DNA of 39,066 nucleotides from Deltaproteobacteria bacterium (GCA_016203765.1 JACQMB010000091.1:1-39066); one strand, 5' to 3'. Positions 15,501 to 25,679 are shown, counted from the first letter of the stretch. A program made the numbers and translations. The notes: generated from the sequence alone by a model not told the origin.

Positions 15501-16059
15501 GACGCCCCTGCCATCTTTTGAAATTCTCTTTGCCCTGCACGATCAGCACCGTCTCTTTTTCAACCAGCGCCTGCTGGACCGGCCCCGAGTGGGGCCTTCG
15601 CAACAGCCTCTCCAAAAAGGCCTCGGTTAAATCCCGCAACCCCAAAGGAGAGACAATCAAGCCCCGGTCGCTCACTCCCTGTTCCAAATGATCGATCAAA
15701 CGCTCCAGAGACTCATCCAAAAAACGCGAGTAGCGGCGGGAGGGAATTTCTCCCAAACGATGGAGAGAAATTTTCGCAACCGCTTCCCGCCAGGGGTCCT
15801 GGGGCACGGCGCGTATTCTGGCGGCGAACTCCCGTTGAATCTCTTCCCGGTCGGTTCCCGTGGCGGCGCGCCAGCCGCGGACCAAATCCTTCAACTCGGC
15901 GCGGAGCCCCTCATCCACCCCCGCAAAGGCGTCCGGAAGCAGGGCCGCGTCGCCGGGCAAAAAATCGGCCCCCTCGATCACACCGGCCGCCAACGACGCC
16001 CCCCCATAGACCGAAGGCCCCACTCCCAAAAATAACGCTGATGACGCAAAGATGCTCAT
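12583..16059 (-). CDS. Large unknown protein: degenerate SF2-helicase-like core, HTH-like segments, four C-terminal repeats
   Basis: 1158 residues, not a family I can name. Residues ~165-480 follow the order of an SF2 helicase but without catalytic residues. VLIVQGKENFKRWQGRLSRL resembles motif Ia, VVILDKEHHV (235-244) sits where VVILDEAHHV would be, and FLLGLTES resembles motif III. AVYAGSREEA begins the second RecA-like half. LVEGVDEFQSDPLAAVIFA and YALQSVGAHLG match motifs V-VI with the arginines missing. No GKT Walker A is visible. Residues ~562-601 and ~653-692 look like XRE-type helix-turn-helix segments. Residues 725-1158 are four repeats of 113 residues, the last shortened. ATG 16059 has an AAGGA site. 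Role unknown; non-catalytic nucleic-acid binding or regulation is a guess. Confidence 0.75.
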   Translation of the reverse strand: MSIFASSALFLGVGPSVYGGASLAAGVIEGADFLPGDAALLPDAFAGVDEGLRAELKDLVRGWRAATGTDREEIQREFAARIRAVPQDPWREAVAKISLHRLGEIPSRRYSRFLDESLERLIDHLEQGVSDRGLIVSPLGLRDLTEAFLERLLRRPHSGPVQQALVEKETVLIVQGKENFKRWQGRLSRLTGETIQDKEQAIFERDGIKIRLASIHELSRMEGPDLRGALARAGVVILDKEHHVRPIEDDPEDKDRSRFIRVLVEGGFLSPDFQIQKVEGQFLLGLTESVAEGAAGIYGGAKGLIFSEDLPSLLKQGLVIKPETRVYLPKPLATDKPVHEAWGELGLVERVEHLEETIVQLDRELSREEKIPRMAVYAGSREEAMALAARLQAEGRYRDRAALVISGDPEIEARRDLDWRDFVLGVRPIVIHVEALVEGVDEFQSDPLAAVIFAGVERAGGLRYALQSVGAHLGAQSAPLFVDLAGMFFRHPGLTAFDPSVYILEAGEIKRGSPLKSARPAGPRGGREVLKDTDVLTIDLFGEAAGENLGRYLRQLSPVPNAGAIAFGLGYSQELSEDLLAGRFVPNARLTVERLAEALGLDSRESGFLLHAWALDRLRYYETRHPMPQHLPDNEQALLKAARYMVIRRYGGMLGAVSGIKTETLRRYLEEGVSPENPGVRRNFFKALGNLVGKKYVERHLGRRILGDYFRPGRLDALDQTAPADLETLFDLVAGEKGQRPSEIIWQTRVQADGSLSNPSPLAVGEENQSRDYAKLRIGDLGGGRYAVTKARGTGAKNVVEGLRRAEGLKEVLTIRSDGWIGLRALRKDDLFTMETGDIEAMFQAVAKEKGQRPSEIIWQTLVQADGSLSNPSSLAVGEENQSTNYAKIQISDLGGGRYAVTKARGTRARNVVEGLRRSEGLKEVLTIRSDGWIGLRALHKDDLSTMETGDIEAMFQAAAEEKGQRPSEIIWQTLVQADGSLVNPSPLAVGEENKGYGYAKLRISDLGGGRYAVTKARGTGAKNVVEGLRRAEGLKEVLTIRADGWIGLRALRTDDLSTMEPSDIEAMFQTVAEEKGQRPSEIIWQMQVHADGSLVNPSPLAVGEKNQARNYAKLRISDLGGGRYAVTKAWGTGATKILAALKSSPLAQGPEAVLRIQ
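12586..13887 (-). repeat. Four tandem 339-bp coding repeats (last one 285 bp)
   Basis: Units at about 13549-13887, 13210-13548, 12871-13209 and 12586-12870. Each encodes a block starting near DIEAMFQ, then EKGQRPSEIIWQ, QADGSLSNPSPLAVGE, DLGGGRYAVTKARG and SDGWIGLRAL. The spacing is exactly 339 bp. DNA identity is high throughout, including at many synonymous positions, which suggests recent duplication or gene conversion. The first unit is the most divergent at its N-terminal edge. Confidence 0.92.
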
Positions 16060-16121
16060 GCCTATTCCTTATCGGCTAAACCCAAAAAATGTTGCGTGCG
16101 CGGCCGCCTTCGAGCGATTCA

Positions 16122-16150
16122 TTGATTTTGGCCAATAAATCCGCTACCTT
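16122..16150 (+). promoter_or_regulatory. Predicted promoter of the kinase operon (possibly leaderless)
   Basis: TTGATT (16122-16127), 17-nt spacer and TACCTT (16145-16150), with the kinase ATG only 8 nt downstream and no ribosome binding site in between. Confidence 0.45.
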
Positions 16151-16158
16151 ATTAAGCA

Positions 16159-17966
<1,808 letters not shown>

Positions 17967-17970
<4 letters not shown>

Positions 17971-18884
17971 CCCAAAAAAAGGAGCTGGCCGAAAAAACCG
18001 TCATTACCGAGGTGGGGAGGGTTAAGGAGGTGGGTGAAAAGAATGCCTATATCCTTTTCCTTTCGGGCCCGCTGGTGGGCAAACTGCTGGAACTCAAGGC
18101 GGGAGAAACCATTTTGGGCCGCTCCCCCGATGCCGCCATCTCCGTCAACGATTCGCGCGTCTCCCGCCAGCATATCTCCCTGACCGTCAGCAAAGCGGGC
18201 ACCACTCTTACGGATTTGGGTTCCACCAACGGCACCTTTGTCAACGGCGGCCGCGTTCAAACCCACCTCCTGCAGGACGGCGACAAGGTGCAGATATCCT
18301 CTTCCACCATTTTCAAGTTTGCCTATCAGGACAATCTGGAAAACATCTTTCACAAGGAGCTCTACAAAATGGCGGTGATCGACGCGGTCACCGGCGTCTT
18401 CAACAAGCGCTATTTTTCCGACCGCCTCAAAGAAGAATTCGCCCACTCCAAGCGGGCCAGAGTGCCCCTGGCCCTGATCATGATGGACCTCGATCATTTC
18501 AAAAAGGTCAACGACACCCACGGCCACCTCGCCGGCGATTTTGCCCTGGCCCATATCGCCAAGACCGTGCAAAAGATGGTCCGGGCCTCCGATGTCTTCG
18601 CCCGCTACGGCGGGGAGGAGTTTATCATCTTGCTGAGGAACACCGATGAAAAGGGAGCCTCGCAGTTGGCCGAACGGATTCGCCTGGCCGTCGAACAATC
18701 ACCGGCCACCTTCGAGTCCCATACCATTCCGGTGACCGTTAGCCTGGGGGTGGCTTCTTTAGGTGAAGAGAATTACGGTTCGCCGGAGGTTTTTATCGAA
18801 GCGGCCGATCAATATCTCTATCAGTCCAAACAGGGAGGGCGTAACCGCGTGATTTCCGGGCATTATAAATCCGCTTCCTCATGA
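17967..18884 (+). CDS. FHA-domain diguanylate cyclase
   Basis: 305 residues, cytoplasmic. An FHA domain (~28-118) with GRS (51-53), SRQH (66-69) and STNGTF (86-91) should bind phosphothreonine. A GGDEF domain (~133-297) follows, with DAVTGVFNKRYF, metal Asp174, the active-site loop GGEEF (215-219) and an intact product-inhibition site RASD (206-209), so c-di-GMP synthesis is expected. It overlaps the upstream kinase and the downstream PBP gene by 4 bp each. The likely logic is kinase phosphorylation read by FHA to tune cyclase activity; this is inferred from context. Confidence 0.95.
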
Positions 18885-21085
18885 AAACGCTTTGGGAAAT
18901 GGTGAAAAGCCTGACGCGGCTGGTGACGGTCCTGGGGGCGGTCTCGGCCGCGGGGCTGGCCGTCGGTTTTTGCCTCCTCTTTGGAACCTATCTTTATTTC
19001 TCTCACGATCTTCCCAAAATCCAAACGGTGGCCGACTACCATCCGCAGGTTGTCTCCACCGTTTATGGATCGGATGGAACCAAGATCGGTGAATTTTGGA
19101 AAGATGAACGGCGCGAGCTGGCCGAAGTGACCGAGATCCCCCCCCTTTTGATCAGCGCCTTCGTGGCCGCCGAGGATTCCCGCTTTTTTGAACACCGCGG
19201 GGTCGATTTCAAGGGGGCCCTGCGGGCCTTTGCGGCCAACTTGAAGGCCGGCTCCATCGTCCAGGGGGGTTCCACCATCACCCAGCAAGTGACCCGCTCC
19301 CTCCTCCTCACCCGCCAGCGAACCTACGTCCGTAAAATTAGGGAGGCGATCCTCGCCACCCGTCTGGAGCGTTATCTCTCCAAGGATCAGATCCTTTATT
19401 TATATTTGAATCAAATTTACTTCGGCAACCGGGCCTACGGCGTGAAAGCGGCCGCCGAAAACTATTTTCGCAAAGAGCTCAAGGCCTTGAACCTGGCCGA
19501 GATGGCCCTGCTGGCCGCCTTTCCCCGCGCCCCCGAAAACTATTCCCCTTTCAAACATCCCAAAAAGGCCAAGGCGCGGCAGCGGTATGTCTTAGATCGC
19601 CTCCTGCAGGAAGGGATTATCCGTGAAGAGGAAATGGAAGAGGCCTTGAAGACCGAGCTGGATCTCCATCAGCGGGGTACCGACAAGGAGAGCAATCGGG
19701 AGACGGCCCCCTATTTTACCGAATATCTCAGACCGATCCTTTTGGAAAAATACGGGGAGGAAAAACTCTATTACGGGGGCCTGAAAATTTACACGCCGAT
19801 CGATCCGGTTTTGCAAAAGGCGGCCCAGAACGCCCTGCGCCAGGGGCTGGAGGAAGTCAACCGGCGCTACCGGCGGGACGTAAAAATTCAGGGGGCCCTT
19901 TATGCCCAGGAAATCCCCACTGGTTTCGTCAAGACCATGGTGGGAGGTTATGACTTTCAGACCAGCGAATTCAATCGGGCGATGAGCGCCCTGCGACAGC
20001 CGGGGAGCGCCTTCAAACCCTTTGTCTATGCCGCCGCCCTCGACAAGGGCTATCGTCTGCCCAGCCCGATCGCCGACACCCCTTTTGCCATTCCGGTGGG
20101 AGACAAGGTTTGGGCCCCCAAAAACTATGATGGCCGATACCGGGGGATCACCACCGTCCACAACGCCCTGGTCCATTCCTACAACGTGGCCACCGCCCGG
20201 ATCGGCTACCATATCCGCCTCCCTTATTTAACCGCCTACATCCGTAAAATGGGGATCACCACGCCGATCAATCCGTTCCCTTCGATGTCACTGGGGGCCA
20301 ACGGGGTTCATCTTTATGAAATGGTCGCCTCCTACGCCATTTTTCCGAGCCTCGGGGTTTATCATCCGCCGGTTTTTATCCTAAAGGTTGAGGACCTGAA
20401 GGGGAATGTGTTGGAGGAATATAAGCCGCCTCTCGTGCCGGAGGCGGGGAATGGAAACAATGAGGAGGAACTCAACAAGATTTTATTCGAAACCAATCAA
20501 AAATGGATCAAAACCGACGGGCTCGACCTGTATCCCAGTGAACTAAAAGTTTTGTATGGCGGCAATATCCCGCCGGGGCGGGTGATGACCCCCCAGACCG
20601 CCTATCTGATGTTGAAACTGATGTCCGATGTCGTGCAGATGGGAACCGGCCAAAGGGTCAAGGCATTGAATCGCCCGGTGGCCGGCAAGACCGGAACCTC
20701 CAACGAGTCGACCGACGTCTGGTTTATCGGCTACACCCCCCAACTGGCCGCCGGCGTCTGGGTCGGCTACGACGACAACCGTCCCATCGGCAAAGGGGAA
20801 CAAGGTGGCCATACCGCGGCACCCATTTTTTTGGAATTTATGAAGGCCGCCGCCGAAGGAACGGAGCCTTTGGAATTTGCCATGCCCGAGGAGGTCAAGG
20901 GTAAAGATCTGTTGGCATTAACGGGAGGCTCGGCCAAATTTGCCGAATATGTCCCCATGGAGGCCTTGGGTTTGATTGAGGGAGGCACCAGCCAAGACCG
21001 GGCGGCCGATTTTTTGGAGATGGATATGGAAGGCCCCCCCAAAACAGAATCCCCTTCCGAAGAGACACAAGATGAACTATACTAA
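18881..21085 (+). CDS. mrcA: Class A penicillin-binding protein 1A (transglycosylase/transpeptidase)
   Basis: Bifunctional peptidoglycan synthase, 734 residues. One N-terminal membrane anchor (~12-41) precedes a GT51 glycosyltransferase domain with catalytic Glu98 (AAEDSRFFEHRG) and QGGSTITQQ. The transpeptidase domain has SxxK at 376-379 (GSAFK), SYN at 433-435 and KTGT at 603-606, all intact. An acidic, Ser/Glu-rich C-terminal tail follows. Length fits the PBP1A family. It is the third gene in a chain of 4-bp overlaps with the kinase and the cyclase, an unusual direct linkage of signalling and wall synthesis. Confidence 0.96.
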   Translation: MKTLWEMVKSLTRLVTVLGAVSAAGLAVGFCLLFGTYLYFSHDLPKIQTVADYHPQVVSTVYGSDGTKIGEFWKDERRELAEVTEIPPLLISAFVAAEDSRFFEHRGVDFKGALRAFAANLKAGSIVQGGSTITQQVTRSLLLTRQRTYVRKIREAILATRLERYLSKDQILYLYLNQIYFGNRAYGVKAAAENYFRKELKALNLAEMALLAAFPRAPENYSPFKHPKKAKARQRYVLDRLLQEGIIREEEMEEALKTELDLHQRGTDKESNRETAPYFTEYLRPILLEKYGEEKLYYGGLKIYTPIDPVLQKAAQNALRQGLEEVNRRYRRDVKIQGALYAQEIPTGFVKTMVGGYDFQTSEFNRAMSALRQPGSAFKPFVYAAALDKGYRLPSPIADTPFAIPVGDKVWAPKNYDGRYRGITTVHNALVHSYNVATARIGYHIRLPYLTAYIRKMGITTPINPFPSMSLGANGVHLYEMVASYAIFPSLGVYHPPVFILKVEDLKGNVLEEYKPPLVPEAGNGNNEEELNKILFETNQKWIKTDGLDLYPSELKVLYGGNIPPGRVMTPQTAYLMLKLMSDVVQMGTGQRVKALNRPVAGKTGTSNESTDVWFIGYTPQLAAGVWVGYDDNRPIGKGEQGGHTAAPIFLEFMKAAAEGTEPLEFAMPEEVKGKDLLALTGGSAKFAEYVPMEALGLIEGGTSQDRAADFLEMDMEGPPKTESPSEETQDELY

Positions 21086-21275
21086 TGCCATGCCGAATCA
21101 TCCGCGAAGCCCACAACTTCCCTACCGGCAAAAGAACCCGCAGAAAGGCTGGCAACCTCCACAAAACCAGAAAAGCCCGCCTCAAAACCGGCGGGAATCG
21201 CGTCTCCCCCGGAATTCAAGCAAACACCGCAAAAGTTTTGGGCATGTTTAACAACAACTGCCGGATACTTATTGG

Positions 21276-21890
21276 CTACTCCACCGCCACGACCACATCT
21301 TCAATGCGGTCACCGCGCTCGATCTGTTTGGTCACCTCCATCCCCTCAACGGTCTGGCCGAAGACGGTGTATTCGCCGTCCAGGGAGGGCTGGGGCGCAA
21401 GGGTGATGTAGAATTGGGAGCCGCTCGATTCCTTTTTGGGGTTGAGAGGCTTGCCGGCCGGGTCGGTATCGGGAAGCCGGGCCCAGGCCAAGGCACCCTC
21501 CGTGTGGGAACGCTTGATTTCAGGCGCCAGGGTATAACCGGGCCCTCCCCGGCCCGTTCCGGTCGGATCGCCTCCCTGGATCACAAAATCGGGGACCACC
21601 CGGTGAAAAATCAAACCTTTGTAGAATCCCTTCTGGGCCAGCTCTACAAAATTGGTGACCGACAAAGGGGCCTCCTTTGGATAAAGTTCAACTTTAATGT
21701 TTCCCTTGTTTGTCTTTATAATTGCTGAATATTTTTTATTAGAATCCACATTGACCTCCTGCGGCGCCGACCAGGATGTCGCCGCCTCTTTCGGCTGGGG
21801 ACCTTCATCCCCCTTTTTGGTTTCCTGATCGCGGCTACAATGGATTAAAAGGAGTGGAACAATTAAGACAAAACCGAAAATCTTTCTCAT
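21276..21890 (-). CDS. Cyclophilin-type peptidyl-prolyl isomerase lipoprotein
   Basis: 204 residues. A lipoprotein signal ends at lipobox LIHC (Cys18) and is followed by a charged linker. The cyclophilin domain (~55-204) has the catalytic FHRVVPDFVIQGGDPTG segment, with the active-site Arg, Phe and Gln, and FGQTVEGMEV near the end. It should catalyse prolyl isomerisation in the envelope. The start ATG 21890 has a strong AAGGAG site. It lies 33 bp after nadD on the same strand, with its own TTTACA-type promoter-like sequence overlapping the nadD end. Confidence 0.93.
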   Translation of the reverse strand: MRKIFGFVLIVPLLLIHCSRDQETKKGDEGPQPKEAATSWSAPQEVNVDSNKKYSAIIKTNKGNIKVELYPKEAPLSVTNFVELAQKGFYKGLIFHRVVPDFVIQGGDPTGTGRGGPGYTLAPEIKRSHTEGALAWARLPDTDPAGKPLNPKKESSGSQFYITLAPQPSLDGEYTVFGQTVEGMEVTKQIERGDRIEDVVVAVE

Positions 21891-21923
21891 ACTGGCTCCT
21901 TCGGATAATTTTGATTATGTAAA

Positions 21924-22457
21924 CTATTTGTAAAGTTTATGTTTTACAATATACACAATGACCGATTTTGGCAACAATTCTTCCAGCCTCCCCCCCCTCT
22001 CCAGCGACTCGCGCACCGCGGTGGCGCTGACATCCGGAACGGGAGAAGCAGGCCCCCTGGGAACGACGATCCGTTCCGCTTCCCGTTTCAACGCTTCTGC
22101 CCGGTTCCAGGTGTCGATCTCGGCGGCGGCGTCCGCCCCCACTATCAAATAAAACCGTTGGGCGGGGTTTTCTTTTTTTAAGCGAACAACGGTTCGATAG
22201 GTAAAACTTTTGCCCCCCATTTTTTTTTCGATGTCCAGGACACGGACTTTCGGTTCTAACCCCTGAAAGGCCAGGAGGCACATCCGGAAACGGTGCGCAA
22301 ACGCCGCCAGCGGTTTGGCAAAGGGATGCTCGTCGCAGGGAATCACCCAGACCTGATCGACCTTCCCCTCGTTCAGCACCCATTCGGCCATCCCGACATG
22401 CCCCGAGTGGGGAGGATTGAACGACCCGCCCAGCAGGCCCACTCGTTCAGAAGACAC
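21924..22457 (-). CDS. nadD: Nicotinate-nucleotide adenylyltransferase
   Basis: 177 residues. It converts nicotinate mononucleotide and ATP to deamido-NAD in NAD synthesis. The nucleotidyltransferase signature GGSFNPPHSGH (10-20) is complete, and the second motif SATAVRES corresponds to the usual SSTxIR. The start is GTG 22457 with a GGGAGG site 5 nt away. The gene is divergent from an NAD-kinase family gene 44 bp away, so two NAD-metabolism steps share a control region. It is slightly shorter than the usual ~200 residues, with no missing motif. Confidence 0.95.
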   Translation of the reverse strand: MSSERVGLLGGSFNPPHSGHVGMAEWVLNEGKVDQVWVIPCDEHPFAKPLAAFAHRFRMCLLAFQGLEPKVRVLDIEKKMGGKSFTYRTVVRLKKENPAQRFYLIVGADAAAEIDTWNRAEALKREAERIVVPRGPASPVPDVSATAVRESLERGGRLEELLPKSVIVYIVKHKLYK

Positions 22458-22486
22458 TTGACCTCCCTTTGAAGTTTTATGAATAT
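22458..22486 (+). promoter_or_regulatory. Predicted promoter of the NAD-kinase gene
   Basis: TTGACC (22458-22463), 17-nt spacer and GAATAT (22481-22486). It overlaps the nadD ribosome binding region on the opposite strand and supports a start at ATG 22502. Confidence 0.4.
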
Positions 22487-22501
22487 AACGGGCCTGAACC
22501 G

Positions 22502-23293
22502 ATGAAGCAAGTCATTGTTGTCACCAAACTGAAGCACAAAGACCTGCGGAAGGCCACCCGGCATATCCACAACCAAACCTTGCAAGCCGTTAAAGAATTT
22601 CTCAACGGCTTGCGGATCCGATACCGCGTTGTCGATCGAAGCCGCCTTCAGTGCCCCTTGAAGACCGATCTGATCGTTACCGTGGGGGGGGACGGAACCG
22701 CCCTGGCCGCTTCCCATTTTGCCGGGAGCTCTCCCCTCTTTTGCATCAATTCCGCTCCCTCCACCTCGACCGGTTTTTTTTGCCGGGCCTCGTCAAGAAA
22801 TTTTCGCCCCCGCCTCCAAAAGATTTTAGAGGGAAAGATAAGCCCCCAAAAACTTCCAAGGCTCGCCGTTTATCTGCAAGGGAGGAAATTAGGACCTTAC
22901 GGGTTGAACGAGGTCCTGTTCGCCTCCAAATTGCAGGGTGAGACGGCCCGTTATACCCTCCGGGTCGGCCGCCACGGCGAGTATCACAAAAGTTCGGGGG
23001 TTTGGGTGGCCACCGGGGCCGGTTCCACCGCGGCGATTCATTCGGCCGGCGGCAAACAGGATTCCCCGCGCAGCGGGCGACTGCAATATAAGGTGCGCGA
23101 GCCGTGCCGCTTTCCCAAAAGCCGTTACCGCCTGCTCTCCGGTTTTGTCCAGGCGCGCGGGGCGATAAAAATCATCTCCGGAATGGACCAGGGGATGGTC
23201 TTTATCGACGGCGGCAAATGGCGCTATCCGGTGCCGCACCAAGCCGTCCTCACGGTGCGTGGCAACGTCGCCCCATTAAAGATTTTCTTGTAG
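22502..23293 (+). CDS. nadK: NAD kinase family protein
   Basis: 263 residues from ATG 22502; a TTG 33 bp upstream is possible, but an initiation site is not visible there. Key NAD-kinase motifs are present: GGDGT at 62-66, GLNEVLFA (the NE substrate motif), TGAGSTAAIHSAGG (the TGSTAY-like loop) and a C-terminal IDGG. The sequence is otherwise divergent: the segment after GGDGT reads NSAPSTSTGFFC where typical enzymes have a GxLGFL motif, so it may be a distinct subfamily and not the housekeeping NadK. It overlaps rmuC tail to tail by 18 bp. Confidence 0.85.
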   Translation: MKQVIVVTKLKHKDLRKATRHIHNQTLQAVKEFLNGLRIRYRVVDRSRLQCPLKTDLIVTVGGDGTALAASHFAGSSPLFCINSAPSTSTGFFCRASSRNFRPRLQKILEGKISPQKLPRLAVYLQGRKLGPYGLNEVLFASKLQGETARYTLRVGRHGEYHKSSGVWVATGAGSTAAIHSAGGKQDSPRSGRLQYKVREPCRFPKSRYRLLSGFVQARGAIKIISGMDQGMVFIDGGKWRYPVPHQAVLTVRGNVAPLKIFL

Positions 23294-24334
23294 ATCTTCG
23301 GGTGACCCAGCCGGTTCGGCTAGGGCGGGGGCCGGGGCCACCTCCAGATGGGAAATCCTGTCTTCCAGACGGCCCAGCCGTTTTTCCGATTTGCCGAAAC
23401 TCGATACGGCGTTGTTCAGGTGACGGCCCAGGGTGCCGAAATCGTCCTGAAACCGGCCCAGCTCCTGACGGATCCGACCCATCTCGGTTAAAATTTCCTT
23501 GACCCGTTTTTGCACCTGCATCCCCTGTAACCCCAAAAGAATGGTCTGAAGATAGGCAAAAAAGGTGTTGGGGGAGACGGGGATCACCTTTCGCTTCAGG
23601 GCGTGATTCATCAGGGAGTGATTTTCTCCGGCCGAAATGTCCTTGGTGATGATTTCATAGTAGACGTTCTCCGCGGGGATATACATGAGGGCGAACTCAA
23701 ACGTCCCCTCCCCCGGCTGGATATATTTGTCGGCGATATCATCGATATGTTTCTTCACCCCGGCCAGAAAGATTTTACGCAAGGAAGCCTTTTCCTCCTC
23801 GCCCTTGGCCTCCACCAGGCGGCGAAAGTGTTCCAGGGGAAACTTCGCATCGATCGGCACCAGCCGCTCGGCGGTCCGAATCACCGCGTCGACCCGCTCC
23901 CCGTTGCCGAAGGTATGTTGCAGGATAAAATAGTCCTGCGGCAGCATTTGCGAGAGGAGATCCCCCAGCAGTTGTTCGCTGAAGTTGCCGCGCAGTTTGG
24001 GGGCCCGCAGAATCTGCTGGAGCTCCGCGATATCCTTCCCCAGGCCCAAGACCTGTTTGGTGGTCTCCTCCATCCGGACGATTTTGGATTCCATCCCCCC
24101 GAAAAATTTGGAGGCATTGTCGAGACGATGGCCGATCCCCTCCTGGGATTTTTGCAAAAGGGCCGCCTGGCCTTGGGCCTGGGAGCGAAGCTCCGTTCTC
24201 AAGCCATCCAACTGTTGCTGGAGGAGCAAGAAAGGGGACTCCCCCGCCGGAGTGCGCCGCCGCCAATACCAGACCAGCACTCCCCCGGCAAAAAACAAGA
24301 CAACGGCCGCCAGCACCAAACCCCAAGAGTCCAT
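23276..24334 (-). CDS. rmuC: RmuC-family DNA recombination protein
   Basis: 352 residues. One N-terminal membrane helix (~5-24) precedes a coiled coil (~35-110), then the RmuC nuclease-like domain with GNFSEQLLGDLL, GERVDAVIRT, PIDAKFPLE and FALMYIPAENVYYE. The family limits DNA inversion or rearrangement between repeats, which is notable in a genome carrying many short repeats, though the link is speculative. A second coiled coil and an Ala/Pro-rich tail end the protein. It converges on nadK with an 18-bp overlap. Confidence 0.93.
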   Translation of the reverse strand: MDSWGLVLAAVVLFFAGGVLVWYWRRRTPAGESPFLLLQQQLDGLRTELRSQAQGQAALLQKSQEGIGHRLDNASKFFGGMESKIVRMEETTKQVLGLGKDIAELQQILRAPKLRGNFSEQLLGDLLSQMLPQDYFILQHTFGNGERVDAVIRTAERLVPIDAKFPLEHFRRLVEAKGEEEKASLRKIFLAGVKKHIDDIADKYIQPGEGTFEFALMYIPAENVYYEIITKDISAGENHSLMNHALKRKVIPVSPNTFFAYLQTILLGLQGMQVQKRVKEILTEMGRIRQELGRFQDDFGTLGRHLNNAVSSFGKSEKRLGRLEDRISHLEVAPAPALAEPAGSPEDLQENL

Positions 24335-24358
24335 CCGCGTCCCAATAGCAGGATTTCA

Positions 24359-24387
24359 TTGACAGATCAAGGTATTACGCTTATTTT
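24359..24387 (+). promoter_or_regulatory. Predicted promoter of the FHA coiled-coil gene (possibly leaderless)
   Basis: Perfect TTGACA (24359-24364), 17-nt spacer and TATTTT (24382-24387), with the ATG at 24397, 9 nt downstream. Confidence 0.55.
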
Positions 24388-24396
24388 TATAAGGCG

Positions 24397-25314
24397 ATGG
24401 CCAAAGAGACCAAATCAGAGGTCCCCGAGGTGGAAATCCCTTTAAACAAAGGACTGCTGGATGAGGCCTCCAAGTTCAAGGAAGAACGCCAACTGCTGAA
24501 GGAACGGCTGGCCAAGATTGAGGCCGGCCGCAGTCAAGTCACGAAAAATGTCTTTGAAAAAGTCTACGGCGATTATGCCGACCGCCTGCAAAAAATCACC
24601 GACCGGTTGATGGAAAAAAAACAGGATATTGACCGGGAGCTGGGCACCCTGTATGAAACGCGCGATAAAATCCAAGCCGGCCTCAAAAATCATAAGGAAG
24701 TTTTGGAAGAGTTGAAATTCCGCCAGCAGCTGGGGGAGTTCGGGCGGGAGGATTTTCAATCCAAATCCAGGGAGCAGGAAGACAAAATCGAGCGGTTTGA
24801 AAAGGTCTTATCCGGGATATTATCAAACATCCGGCGTTACGAGGCCCTCTTTGAGGGCCAGGAAGATCTCCTCGATGAAGCCCCTCTGGTGTCCCGCGGC
24901 GAGGCAGGCGACGTTTGGGAAGCGGAGGCGGCCGAGGAAGGGGCGGCCTTGAGCCGCGGCGAAGGGCCGATTGGCAAGGGGGAGGGAGGAACCGGCTGGG
25001 AAGAGGCAACCAAGCCCAATCTTCAGGCGGTCTCCCAGATTACCATTCTCTCCGGCACCGATAATGTCGGCAAAAGTTTTCCCGTCAACGACACCGTTTC
25101 GATCGGGCGCTCCCACACCAACAAGGTCATCCTGAAAGACTCGAAAGTCTCCAGACAGCATGCCGAGATTAAGATGCGGGGGAGTGAGTGTATCTTAATT
25201 GACCTGAACAGTTCCAACGGAACCATGGTCAATGGCCAGAAGATCCACGAACACATCCTGAGTCCCAACGACGAAATCCAAATCGGGGACACTCTTTTGC
25301 AATACCGGCAATAG
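24397..25314 (+). CDS. Coiled-coil protein with C-terminal FHA domain
   Basis: 305 residues, no signal peptide. Residues ~20-160 are a charged coiled coil, followed by an acidic Gly/Glu/Ala linker (~165-205). A C-terminal FHA domain (~212-305) has IGRS (236-239), SRQHAEI and SSNGTMVNG, so phosphothreonine binding should be intact. It is probably a partner or substrate scaffold in Ser/Thr kinase signalling; the kinase at 16159 is a candidate. It converges on the RRM gene with 8 bp between. No further family is recognised. Confidence 0.9.
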   Translation: MAKETKSEVPEVEIPLNKGLLDEASKFKEERQLLKERLAKIEAGRSQVTKNVFEKVYGDYADRLQKITDRLMEKKQDIDRELGTLYETRDKIQAGLKNHKEVLEELKFRQQLGEFGREDFQSKSREQEDKIERFEKVLSGILSNIRRYEALFEGQEDLLDEAPLVSRGEAGDVWEAEAAEEGAALSRGEGPIGKGEGGTGWEEATKPNLQAVSQITILSGTDNVGKSFPVNDTVSIGRSHTNKVILKDSKVSRQHAEIKMRGSECILIDLNSSNGTMVNGQKIHEHILSPNDEIQIGDTLLQYRQ

Positions 25315-25322
25315 GTACGGTT

Positions 25323-25679
25323 TTAACGAAGGCTGAACCGGCCGCGTCCGCCGCCGAAACCGCCGCCGCCCCGAGAGCCGCCCCGAGAGCCGCCCCGACC
25401 ACCGCCGAAATCGCCGCGGGGCTCCCGTTTTTCCATCGGACGGGCCTCGTTGACGACCAGTTTTCTACCCCCGAGATCGAGATTGTTCAGCTTCTCGATG
25501 GCGGCAGTGGCCTCCTCGTCATTGCTCATTTCCACAAAACCAAAGCCGCGCGAGCGGCCCGAGAATTTGTCGGTGATGAGCTTGGCGCTGACGACCTCGC
25601 CTTCCTTCTGGAAGAGCTCGTTTAATTGCTCTTCCGTCGTTTCGTAGGACAAATTGCCTACGTAGAGTTTCTTTGCCAT
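25323..25679 (-). CDS. RRM-type RNA-binding protein with Gly/Arg-rich tail
   Basis: 118 residues. A single RRM domain (~3-80) has RNP2 KLYVGNL and RNP1 RGFGFVEM, followed by an RGG-like Gly/Arg/Ser-rich tail (~88-115). Such proteins bind single-stranded RNA and are often cold-inducible in cyanobacteria and proteobacteria. A strong AAGGAGG site precedes ATG 25679. The gene stands alone, downstream of tRNA-Ala on the same strand. Confidence 0.94.
   Translation of the reverse strand: MAKKLYVGNLSYETTEEQLNELFQKEGEVVSAKLITDKFSGRSRGFGFVEMSNDEEATAAIEKLNNLDLGGRKLVVNEARPMEKREPRGDFGGGRGGSRGGSRGGGGFGGGRGRFSLR

Noticed and set aside
21086..21275. Possible small gene or terminator after the PBP1A gene
   Set aside because: Short frames here have no recognisable product. 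A CCCGCC/GGCGGG inverted repeat at 21176-21195 lacks a T-tract, so I do not call a terminator.
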